Shown here: one piece after another, positions 23,899 to 30,557 of the stretch | Position numbering within the stretch: position 1 is the stretch's first letter | How the letters are laid out: the number at the start of each line of letters is the position of its first letter | Assembly: GCA_040222185.1 (NCBI GenBank) | Contig: JAVKDP010000081.1 | Span: 1 to 30,557 of the forward strand | Direction of reading: 5' to 3' | Length of the DNA stretch: 30,557 bases | Origin: JAVKDP01 sp040222185 | Lineage (GTDB): Bacteria; Bacteroidota; Rhodothermia; Balneolales; Balneolaceae | The notes under the pieces: model-generated | Databases searched by the model: none | The model's input: the letters and a program-made list of their open reading frames with translations, nothing else | What the model was told of the DNA's origin: nothing | Position numbers and translations under genes: made by a program

Positions 23899-25382
23899 AC
23901 GGAGTAGTTTGGTGCTTCTTTCGTTATTTGAACAGAGTGAGGATGACTTTCTTTATATGAAGCAGCTGAAATCTGTACAAATTCAGCTTTTGTTTTTAAC
24001 TCTTCAATTGTGGCAGTCCCGCAGTATCCCATGGCAGCCTTAAGCCCACCACTCATCTGGTGCACCACCTCACTTAAATATCCTTTAAAAGCTACTCTAC
24101 CTTCAATCCCTTCCGGTACAAGTTTTTTAAGATCATCTTCAACATCCTGGAAGTATCTATCTTTAGAGCCTTTTTTCATCGCGCTTATACTTCCCATTCC
24201 GCGATATGATTTGTATTTCCTTGACTCATATATAATAGTCTCACCAGGGCTTTCATCTACACCAGCAAACATTGACCCCATCATTACTACATCTGCTCCG
24301 CCAGCTATGGCTTTTGGAATATCTCCTGTTTGCTTAATTCCACCGTCAGCTACCAATCCGATACCGTTGGCTCTACAAAACTCTGCAATTTCCATGACTG
24401 CACTTAATTGTGGAACCCCAACACCGGTAACGATTCTTGTCGTACAAATAGAACCAGGACCAACACCCACTTTTACTACATCAGCTCCGGCATCTGCCAA
24501 TGCTTCTGCAGCAGCTCGGGTTGCAATATTTCCACCTATTATGTTAAGGTCAGGATATTTCTTTTTGATAGAAGAAACGGTATCTAAAACACCCTGGGAA
24601 TGGCCATGCGCTGTATCAACTGTGATTATATCAACACCTTCCTGGACAAGTGCATCTACTCTTTCCATTGTATCGGCCGTTACACCTACAGCGGCGCCGA
24701 CTCTTAATCTTCCTAAATCATCTTTACATGCATTAGGGAAGTTCATTTTCTTTTCGATATCCTTAAAAGTGATAAGGCCAACTAGTTTGTTATTCTTATC
24801 AACAATTGGAAGCTTCTCTACTTTATAACTTTGAAGAATCTCTTCTGCTTGTTTTAAGTTTGTCCCTTCACTTCCAGTAACAAGGTTTTCCCTTGTCATG
24901 ATGTCTCCAAGCTTCCTGCTAAGCTCTGATTCGAACCTTAAATCCCGGTTAGTCACTATTCCGATCAAAATGCCTTTTGCATCAACAATTGGTATTCCGC
25001 CAATCTTGTGTTTACTCATCAGGTTCCTGGCATCACTTACAGTGGAATTTTCATCTAAAGTAACCGGGTCAACAATCATTCCGCTTTCACTTCTCTTTAC
25101 CAACCGTACATGTTCAGCCTGTTCTTTAATACTCATATTCTTGTGTAACATGGCTATCCCACCTTCACGCGCTAAAGCAATAGCAAGGCGATATTCAGAA
25201 ACTGTATCCATTGCCGCACTTAGAATCGGAACATTAAGTTTTAGTGTTGGGGTGAGCTGAACACTAATGTCTACATCTCTTGGTAATATTTGAGAATAAT
25301 TTGGTACTAATAGAACATCATCATAAGTAAGGCCTTGCCGGGTGATGCGTTCAAAAGGAGAAGAATCGTTCATTTTGTACAT
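23895..25382 (-). CDS. guaB: inosine-5'-monophosphate dehydrogenase
   Basis: This 495-residue enzyme oxidises IMP to XMP with NAD, the committed step of GMP synthesis. The barrel core begins GLTYDDVLLVPNYS and contains the catalytic loop GVGPGSICTTR with the active-site cysteine near residue 310. The IMP phosphate site ADGGI follows, then MMGSMFAG and the flap region YRGMGS. A pair of CBS domains is inserted at about residues 100-220 for nucleotide regulation. Two ATGs four codons apart (25382 and 25373) could serve as start. It is the first gene of the long minus-strand run; the following GT4 gene overlaps its stop. Confidence 0.98.
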   Translation of the reverse strand: MYKMNDSSPFERITRQGLTYDDVLLVPNYSQILPRDVDISVQLTPTLKLNVPILSAAMDTVSEYRLAIALAREGGIAMLHKNMSIKEQAEHVRLVKRSESGMIVDPVTLDENSTVSDARNLMSKHKIGGIPIVDAKGILIGIVTNRDLRFESELSRKLGDIMTRENLVTGSEGTNLKQAEEILQSYKVEKLPIVDKNNKLVGLITFKDIEKKMNFPNACKDDLGRLRVGAAVGVTADTMERVDALVQEGVDIITVDTAHGHSQGVLDTVSSIKKKYPDLNIIGGNIATRAAAEALADAGADVVKVGVGPGSICTTRIVTGVGVPQLSAVMEIAEFCRANGIGLVADGGIKQTGDIPKAIAGGADVVMMGSMFAGVDESPGETIIYESRKYKSYRGMGSISAMKKGSKDRYFQDVEDDLKKLVPEGIEGRVAFKGYLSEVVHQMSGGLKAAMGYCGTATIEELKTKAEFVQISAASYKESHPHSVQITKEAPNYSV

Positions 25383-25498
25383 GAAACAGGAAATTTCGCT
25401 TGCGGTTTTTCTAAGATAAGCATATCTGTTTGGAAGTGCTTTACTGTTTGAACTAATTTTTAATATTTCCGTATGGGAGTCCTAAATATTTTCTAAAA
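25383..25498. promoter_or_regulatory. divergent intergenic region upstream of guaB
   Basis: These 116 bases separate guaB from the divergent tandem-paralog genes. Promoters for both directions, and possibly for the whole guaB-atp run, are expected here. I found no recognisable -35/-10 pair or purine-responsive element. Confidence 0.4.
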
Positions 25499-26260
25499 AT
25501 GGGCAACGATAGTATCTACTCGAAAAAAGACATTAGTAAAATTCTCGCTAAAGCTTCAGCCATTCAAACTCAAAAAGATCTTTATGGAGATAAAGAAGGT
25601 TTAAATGAAGAAGAGCTTATTGCTATTGCAAAAGAAGTGGGCATTGATAAAGACTCATTACTTCAGGCACTAGATAGTCATAATGTCCCGGAATTTGATT
25701 CGACTTTTAAATGGTTAAAAGGAACCAGTAAAATCCAGGACATATCGGTAGTAGACGGAGAGGTTTCTCCTGAACTATGGGAAGAAATAATTTTAGAAAT
25801 CCGTAGAATTACCGGGGGAATCGGCAAGACTAATACCAATGGGAAATTGCATGAATGGGAACAGCGCAAACAGGAAATTGGCTACAAACATATTTCTCTC
25901 TCCCAACAAAATGGTAAAACAAAGATTCAATATGTATCTAACTGGACACCATTAAAATATATGAGTCTAATGATCCCGGCCTTTTTTGGTGGAATTTTGA
26001 CCTTACTTCTGCTTAAAGGTATTGGAATGCCGAAATCAACAGCTGTGCTCTTCTCTCCTATTGGTACATTATCTGGCCTCTTAATTGGATTAAGTATAGC
26101 CAAGTCATATTTCACTAAAGAGAAGGTGAAATTGAAAAGTATACTCTCTTCTATTGAGAAGAAAATCAAAGGCTCTCACCAAAGTAAAATTACTATTGAA
26201 GAAGACGCATATTCAGATTTATCAAATTCTACTTCTTCCACAAATAAAGTACATTCCTGA
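25499..26260 (+). CDS. membrane protein of unknown function, tandem paralog 1
   Basis: I cannot name this 253-residue protein. Residues about 5-62 form a charged helical domain (SKKDISKILAKASAIQ, then GLNEEELIAIAKEVGID). A domain of about 90 residues follows, with FKWLKGTSKIQDI, WEEIILEIRRITGGIGKTN and an HEWEQ...GYKHISLS...GKTKIQYVSNW pattern. Two hydrophobic segments (about 157-175 and 183-203) come next, and the tail is polar and Ser/Thr-rich. There is no signal peptide, so the N-terminal domains are probably cytoplasmic. About half of the first 150 residues match the next gene. The layout recalls membrane proteins with an N-terminal SHOCT-like regulatory helix in related phyla, but no function is established. 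The two genes are 30 bases apart and probably co-transcribed. Confidence 0.88.
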   Translation: MGNDSIYSKKDISKILAKASAIQTQKDLYGDKEGLNEEELIAIAKEVGIDKDSLLQALDSHNVPEFDSTFKWLKGTSKIQDISVVDGEVSPELWEEIILEIRRITGGIGKTNTNGKLHEWEQRKQEIGYKHISLSQQNGKTKIQYVSNWTPLKYMSLMIPAFFGGILTLLLLKGIGMPKSTAVLFSPIGTLSGLLIGLSIAKSYFTKEKVKLKSILSSIEKKIKGSHQSKITIEEDAYSDLSNSTSSTNKVHS

Positions 26261-26290
26261 ATCTATAAACCTTTCCAAGTAATCTTAAGA

Positions 26291-27064
26291 ATGGATAACG
26301 ATCCTGTTTTTTCAAAAAAAGAAATTGGTGAAATTCTCAGCAAAGCCTCTGAGATTCAGAATCGAAAGGATATATCAGGAGATCAGGATGGGCTAACCAA
26401 AAAGGAAATTCTTGAGATTGCTCATGAAGTTGGGATTGATGAGAATTCTGTATTTGAAGCCCTTCAAAATATTCAAAACCCGGAATCGAACGCTCCATTT
26501 AGGTGGATAAGGGGTACTTCGAAAACCCAGGCTATTACTACCATTAATAAAGAAATATCAGATGATGATTGGGAAGATATTATTCTTGAAGTTCGAAGAA
26601 TAACCGGAGGTATTGGCAGAACAAACAAAGTGGGAAAGTCTTTTGAATGGGAGCAAAGCATAAAAGATATTGGCTTTAAGCATCTTTCTTTATCCCCTAA
26701 AGATGGAAAAACTAAAATACAATTCGTTAACTCCTGGAGCGGAATTAAATTCATTGTAAGCTTCTTTTCTTTTTTGATTCCGTTTATGATTACCGCTATA
26801 TCACAGGATGGCTCAGCCAATACTATACTTTTTTCAAGTATCTTGGCGACTTTAGGTGGATTAGCTGGCCTTAGTGCAAGCCGGATTTTCTTGAAGCTTT
26901 ATTTTGAACGACAAAAGGAAAGAGCTAACTCCCTTCTCTCGGCTATTTCAGATAAGTTCACAGAACCAAACTCATCAAATTCCGTGAAAATCAATATCGA
27001 GGAAAATGTATTTAACTCTGAAAATGAATCTTCAGGTGACACTTCTTCAAAAGTAAAAAGCTAA
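26291..27064 (+). CDS. membrane protein of unknown function, tandem paralog 2
   Basis: This 257-residue paralog of the preceding gene has the same order: a charged helical N-terminus (SKKEIGEILSKASEIQ, then GLTKKEILEIAHEVGID), the FRWIRGTSKTQ domain with WEDIILEVRRITGGIGRTN and EWEQ...GFKHLSLS...GKTKIQFV, two membrane segments (about 153-170 and 177-197) and a polar tail. The most conserved stretch between the copies is RRITGGIG. The membrane segments and tails have diverged much more than the soluble domains, suggesting the soluble part carries the shared function. The stop codon directly abuts the stop of the convergent gene that follows. Confidence 0.88.
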   Translation: MDNDPVFSKKEIGEILSKASEIQNRKDISGDQDGLTKKEILEIAHEVGIDENSVFEALQNIQNPESNAPFRWIRGTSKTQAITTINKEISDDDWEDIILEVRRITGGIGRTNKVGKSFEWEQSIKDIGFKHLSLSPKDGKTKIQFVNSWSGIKFIVSFFSFLIPFMITAISQDGSANTILFSSILATLGGLAGLSASRIFLKLYFERQKERANSLLSAISDKFTEPNSSNSVKINIEENVFNSENESSGDTSSKVKS

Positions 27065-27496
27065 TCAAAGAGACTTAATCTTGAGAGCTTTGATAGCAGC
27101 ATCTAAGCTGCAAATACCATCCTGGAAGCTGCTTACCCAAAAGTGAACCGTATCTCTCCTGTTTTTAACATATGGATCGCAGGATGAGAAATAGCCTTTT
27201 AATTCCTGAACCATGAACTTCACATCGTCATAGATTTCAATTTTAAGTTCATCAGGAAGATTTCCCCATCCCATTAGTGCAAAAATTTCCTGCATTTCTA
27301 CATACTCAGCAGAACTTTCTTTTTTGATTCTCTTTAAAAGCGGAGCTACAAAAAGAGTTGTTACCGGAGAAGTTGTTTGAGTTTTTAGTGCATTAGAAGT
27401 CATGACAATTGGGTCTTGTTTAATTGTTTTCTCAAACTTAAGAACCATGAGTGACAACATATTGTCACCCCTATTCAGAAAAAGATTAACTAGCAT
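27065..27496 (-). CDS. hypothetical protein, start uncertain
   Basis: I do not recognise this protein of up to 143 residues. It has no signal peptide or membrane helix. It contains LFVAPLLKRIKKESSAEYVE, WGNLPDELKIEIYDDV and a C-terminal DTVHFWVSSFQDGICSLDAA region, and looks like a small helical cytosolic protein. The start is open: the first ATG (27496) has no ribosome binding site, the ATG at 27460 is preceded by GGGGTGA at a good distance, and a further ATG lies at 27403. The 27460 ATG sits in the loop of a perfect 7-bp inverted repeat. Its stop codon touches that of the second paralog gene. Confidence 0.7.
   Translation of the reverse strand: MLVNLFLNRGDNMLSLMVLKFEKTIKQDPIVMTSNALKTQTTSPVTTLFVAPLLKRIKKESSAEYVEMQEIFALMGWGNLPDELKIEIYDDVKFMVQELKGYFSSCDPYVKNRRDTVHFWVSSFQDGICSLDAAIKALKIKSL
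27451..27468 (-). promoter_or_regulatory. perfect inverted repeat around a candidate start codon
   Basis: GTGACAA-N4-TTGTCAC is a perfect 7-bp palindrome. On the minus strand the four-base loop is TATG, holding the candidate ATG at 27460, and the 5' arm overlaps the GGTGA ribosome-binding-site-like motif. It could be a protein-binding operator or an mRNA hairpin that hides the start. Its activity is inferred only from symmetry and position. Confidence 0.45.
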
Positions 27497-27586
27497 CTAA
27501 ATGCGAATTCGATTCAGAAGATTTTTCGCCTTTTTGAATAAGCGCGGTTCCAATAACTCTTCAACTTCATATATAAAGGATACACT

Positions 27587-28111
27587 ATGCTTAACAAAAA
27601 GCCAGAGATTAATGGCTCTTCAATGGCCGACATTGCTTTCCTCTTACTTATTTTCTTCCTGGTAACTACGACTATTAATGTGGATACCGGAATTGGATTA
27701 GTTCTTCCTCCTGCATCAGATGAGGAACCTCCTTTTATCCATGAAAGAAACCTCATGAATATTTTGGTAAACACTGAGGGAAAAGTCCTGATGGACGATA
27801 AGTTGGTAGAGGTTGGAGAAATAAGATCAATCTTAAAAGAATTCATAGACAACAGAGGAGTAAACCCAAACCTGTCTGACTCTCCTGATAAAGCGATCAT
27901 TTCATTAAAAACTCAGCGACAGACACCTTACAAAGTGTATATCGATATGTTAGATGAAGTGATGGGTGCTTATAAAGAACTCAGAGACGAAGCTTCTTTG
28001 AATATCTATGGAAAGGAATATTCAGAATTGAGAAGCGGTAGTCCTGAACAAAGGCGTATAAAAGATATGTATGCGAAAAAGATTTCGATAGCTGATTCCG
28101 GAGAGAATTAA
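27587..28111 (+). CDS. exbD: ExbD/TolR family biopolymer transport protein
   Basis: This 174-residue protein has one N-terminal membrane helix (about residues 13-30) in the segment SMADIAFLLLIFFLVTTTIN. Asp15 is the proton-relay aspartate of the ExbD/TolR/MotB family. The periplasmic part follows with LMNILVNTEGKVLMDDKLVE and a TPYKVYIDMLDEVMGAYKEL helix. It should work with an ExbB/TolQ partner to couple the proton gradient to TonB or to envelope maintenance. No exbB, tolQ or tonB gene is next to it, which is unusual because these normally form an operon. A good Shine-Dalgarno site (AAGGA at 27576-27580, six bases before the ATG) fixes the start. Confidence 0.93.
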   Translation: MLNKKPEINGSSMADIAFLLLIFFLVTTTINVDTGIGLVLPPASDEEPPFIHERNLMNILVNTEGKVLMDDKLVEVGEIRSILKEFIDNRGVNPNLSDSPDKAIISLKTQRQTPYKVYIDMLDEVMGAYKELRDEASLNIYGKEYSELRSGSPEQRRIKDMYAKKISIADSGEN

Positions 28112-28225
28112 ATCCATAACCTGCATTATAAAAAAGTCCTTTTAGAAGTAGCTGTACATATATAGACCAAACTTTAGCATTTTCTTTCGTACCTAAGCTT
28201 CAATTTTAAATTCTATGAAGCCAAT

Positions 28226-30070
28226 ATGAAAGTAGCTCTTATAACTCTTTATGTATTATTCCTTTTTTTCCCTGCGAAAAGCTATTCCCAGGATAATTTT
28301 TTAGCGTCTGGTGATAGCATACTAAGTAAGTTAAGAGCTCCGAATTCAGAGTCTGAGGTCATGAATACCATAAGAATCTTGTCAGATGTATATGGACCAA
28401 GGTTAATGGGTACGCCGAACTATTATAATGCGATACAATGGTCATCTGGATTACTGGAATCCTGGGGTGTAGACGACATCCGGCTACACAGTTTTGATCA
28501 AGGACACATTGGATGGACAACAGAATCTTTTTCCATCAGAATGATAGAGCCTTCTATTTCTCAATTAAGTGTCTATCCCCAGGCCTATTCAAAATCCACA
28601 AATGGGCTCCACTCTGGAGACATAATAATTGCAAGTAGCTTGACTGAAGTTTTTGATATGGAAGGACAGTTAAGTGGAAAAGTATTATTGATGGATAACA
28701 ATTACTCGCCTAGTACTAATATGAAAATTCCATTTTCAAGCAGGCTTTCAAAAGAGCAACTAGGCTTTGCCCAGGAAAATGAAGATGCCAATGATTTGAG
28801 GATTGGATATCACAGCCGTAGGTCTATAAACACTGCTATACAAAATCAGACTGAAAGACGTGAAAGGTTAAATGCTTTCTTTCGGTTTTGCGAGAAAGAA
28901 GGCGTTTTGGCTATAATTGAGTCCAGTGATTACCCCTATGGAATATTACATGCTGACGGAAACCGAAATACACCGTCATATATGAGAAGAAGCCAGGAAA
29001 GACCAATCGCTTCTTTTGTGATGTCGAATGAACACTTTGGGAGACTTAAAAGGCTCTATGAAAACGGACATAACCCAAAGCTTGAAGTTTCCTTAAGCAG
29101 TACTATTTATGATAACCCTGAATACAATGTAAATCTTATTGCAGAGATTAAAGGTACTGATCCAGTTTTAAAGGATGAAGTTGTAATAGTTGGAGCTCAT
29201 CTGGATAGTTGGCACGCTGGTACCGGAGCTGTAGACAATGCTTCTGGGTCAGCAGTAATGATGGAGGCCATTCGATTAATTAAAGTATCGGGTTTAAAAC
29301 CAAAAAGAACAATCCGGCTAATACTTTGGGGAGGTGAGGAACAGATTTTTGCTGGCTCACTCGGCTATGTAGAAGATAAAGTAGGAAGTATATCTACCGG
29401 CGAAGTAAAAGCATTACATAGCAATGTATCTGCCTACCTCAACCTGGATAATGGAGCTGGACGCATAAGAGGTTTATATATGATGGGGAATGATTCTGCA
29501 CGGGTTGTACTAAATGAATTGCTCCTACCCTTTCCTTCAGATAATACTTTAACCATTCAGTATGCTAACCAAACTGATCATGAGTTGTTCGACAGGCTAA
29601 ATATACCCGCCTTTCAGTTTATTCAGGACCCTTTAGACTATATATCTGCAGTACATCATACCAATATAGATTCCTATGAATATGTTCCGGAAGATGATGC
29701 AGAATTCAATTCCCTTTATGTTGCTTATTTAGCATATCAGCTTGCGACTATAGACAAATTATTACCAAGAAAACCTTTCAATAGCCCTAAACCAAGCCTG
29801 GAAGGAAATACCGAATTCTTTCTTCAGGGATACGAAAATGCAAAGAATGTGACACTTGTTGGAAATTTTAATAACTGGGATATGTGGGGTTTACCGTTAA
29901 CAAAAGTTGATGGAGGGTGGATGAATAGAATAGAATTAAAACCCGGATCTTATTACTACAAATTTATTGTTGACGATATGTGGACTGCAGATCCATCAAC
30001 TCCTCAAGAAGAACTTACTAAAGATGGTAAAGGACATGGGGGGCTAACGATAAAGACTGTAGAAGATTAA
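28226..30070 (+). CDS. secreted M28 family metallopeptidase with C-terminal glycogen-binding-like (CBM48) domain
   Basis: This 614-residue protein has a signal peptide (MKVALITLYVLFLFFPAKSY, cleavage near SQD at residue 21). A protease-associated-like insert lies around residues 120-270. The M28 catalytic domain (about 280-510) has all expected di-zinc ligands: His325 and Asp337 (AHLDSWHAGTGAVDNASG), Glu371/Glu372 (WGGEEQ), Asp408 (LNLDNGAG) and His477 or His478 (AVHHTN). It should be an active aminopeptidase or carboxypeptidase in the periplasm or outside. Residues about 535-614 resemble the AMPK/CBM48 glycogen-binding domain (NVTLVGNFNNWDMWGLPL, then GSYYYKFIVDDMWTADP). That appendage may serve as a sugar- or protein-binding module. 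The gene lies 114 bases after exbD. Confidence 0.93.
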   Translation: MKVALITLYVLFLFFPAKSYSQDNFLASGDSILSKLRAPNSESEVMNTIRILSDVYGPRLMGTPNYYNAIQWSSGLLESWGVDDIRLHSFDQGHIGWTTESFSIRMIEPSISQLSVYPQAYSKSTNGLHSGDIIIASSLTEVFDMEGQLSGKVLLMDNNYSPSTNMKIPFSSRLSKEQLGFAQENEDANDLRIGYHSRRSINTAIQNQTERRERLNAFFRFCEKEGVLAIIESSDYPYGILHADGNRNTPSYMRRSQERPIASFVMSNEHFGRLKRLYENGHNPKLEVSLSSTIYDNPEYNVNLIAEIKGTDPVLKDEVVIVGAHLDSWHAGTGAVDNASGSAVMMEAIRLIKVSGLKPKRTIRLILWGGEEQIFAGSLGYVEDKVGSISTGEVKALHSNVSAYLNLDNGAGRIRGLYMMGNDSARVVLNELLLPFPSDNTLTIQYANQTDHELFDRLNIPAFQFIQDPLDYISAVHHTNIDSYEYVPEDDAEFNSLYVAYLAYQLATIDKLLPRKPFNSPKPSLEGNTEFFLQGYENAKNVTLVGNFNNWDMWGLPLTKVDGGWMNRIELKPGSYYYKFIVDDMWTADPSTPQEELTKDGKGHGGLTIKTVED

Positions 30071-30168
30071 AGTTAGTCCTTAAAATACTTTTCAGTTCCC
30101 TTTTTGGGTAGATAGGTTTATCATAATGAGTGATATTCATCAATAAACTCTAACTAGTGATTTTGACT

Positions 30169-30557
30169 ATGAGAAAACTTATACCAGCTCTTCTACTCTT
30201 TTTAGTATTCGGTTTTGCCGAAAAAGCGAATGCACAACTTCCTGTTTCACTTAACCTACCGCAAACCAGTCCTCATGAATACAGAAGTATTACAATCGGG
30301 CTAACTGATATCAGTTTTGAGTATAGTTCGGTTGGAATTAAAGGAAGAGAAATTTGGGGAGGCTTAATCCCATATGGAAGAGTCTGGAGAACAGGGGCCA
30401 ATAAAAATACCATCTTCACAGTATCAGACGATGTACTTATTAACGGACAAGAACTGAAAGCCGGATCATACGGATTTCATACTATTCCTGGCGAAGAGGA
30501 ATGGGTAATTATCTTTTCCAACTTTAGTGAGGCCTGGGGAAGTTATTTTTATGATGA
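30169..30557 (+). CDS. DUF2911 family secreted protein, 3'-truncated by window end
   Basis: The ATG at 30169 opens a frame that stays open to the last base, giving 129 residues. There is a signal peptide (MRKLIPALLLFLVFGFAEKA, cleavage near ANAQL at residue 23). The rest fits DUF2911 (PF11138): IPYGRVWRTGANKNTIF, LKAGSYGFHTIPGEEEWVII and WGSYFYD appear in the usual order. The family is common in Bacteroidota and relatives, is exported, and has no established function. It follows the M28 peptidase gene by about 100 bases on the same strand and may share its transcript. Confidence 0.92.
   Translation, partial: MRKLIPALLLFLVFGFAEKANAQLPVSLNLPQTSPHEYRSITIGLTDISFEYSSVGIKGREIWGGLIPYGRVWRTGANKNTIFTVSDDVLINGQELKAGSYGFHTIPGEEEWVIIFSNFSEAWGSYFYD

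Noticed and set aside
24010..24828. A 272-codon plus-strand open frame
   Set aside because: It lies entirely antisense to guaB, whose protein is unmistakable; the translation is low-complexity Ser/Pro/Thr-rich as expected of a shadow frame.
27501..27590. Alternative ATG at 27501 upstream of exbD
   Set aside because: It is in a different frame from ExbD; the ExbD ATG at 27587 has its own AAGGA site six bases upstream.
27514..27900. A 128-codon minus-strand open frame opposite exbD
   Set aside because: It is antisense to a well-supported ExbD gene with a good ribosome binding site, and its translation resembles no protein.
1..30557. Search by eye for CRISPR arrays, insertion sequences, integrases, toxin-antitoxin pairs and phage genes
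   Set aside because: No regularly spaced repeats, transposase motifs or mobile-element genes were seen; the window looks like ordinary chromosomal backbone with one glycan island.

Overview
The window is one contiguous stretch of an AT-rich, gene-dense chromosome from a diderm of the Fibrobacterota-Chlorobiota-Bacteroidota (FCB) group. Balneolota/Rhodothermota (Balneola- or Gracilimonas-like) is the best fit. The evidence is a MacB/FtsX permease of Bacteroidota style, a DUF2911 protein, an atpBEFHAG cluster without atpD/atpC preceded by a bactofilin and AtpZ, and an inositol-phosphate synthase/cytidylyltransferase pair like that known from Rhodothermus. The lineage is inferred from gene content, not from a marker gene. 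No gap between genes exceeds 300 bases. I see no insertion sequence, phage gene, CRISPR array or rRNA.

Layout. 1-1566 (+): 3' part of an FtsX-like ABC permease. 1658-4150 (-): MMPL/HpnN-like RND exporter. 4409-5464 (+): secreted lipocalin-like protein. 5476-7542 (-): two-gene inositol operon (myo-inositol-phosphate synthase, then a CTP:inositol-1-phosphate cytidylyltransferase). 7746-13486: surface-glycopolymer island with an asparagine-synthetase-like protein and a Wzx-type flippase on the plus strand, and a TagB/TagF-like glycerophosphotransferase and a GT4 glycosyltransferase on the minus strand. 13565-15551 (-): TolC-like outer membrane protein followed by an MlaC-like periplasmic lipid carrier.

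15631-25382 is one long minus-strand run: guaB, a GT4 glycosyltransferase, an M23 peptidase, a bactofilin, AtpZ, an AtpI-like protein, atpB, atpE, atpF, atpH, atpA, atpG and tRNA-Ser(UGA). It ends at a perfect 11-bp hairpin. Many junctions overlap or nearly touch, and two use TTG starts overlapping the previous stop (TTGA). The run therefore looks like one or a few coupled transcription units joining GMP synthesis, envelope shape and the F0 plus part of the F1 ATP synthase. The beta and epsilon subunits must be encoded elsewhere.

25499-27064 (+) holds a tandem pair of paralogous membrane proteins of unknown function. A small convergent gene of unknown function follows; a perfect inverted repeat surrounds one of its candidate start codons. 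Then come a lone ExbD/TolR gene, a secreted M28 peptidase with a C-terminal glycogen-binding-like domain, and the start of a DUF2911 protein that runs off the window.

The items most worth following up are the CDP-inositol gene pair without its usual transferase domain, the teichoic-acid-type transferase in a diderm glycan island, the tandem unknown membrane proteins, the M28-CBM48 fusion and the hairpin around a start codon at 27451-27468.
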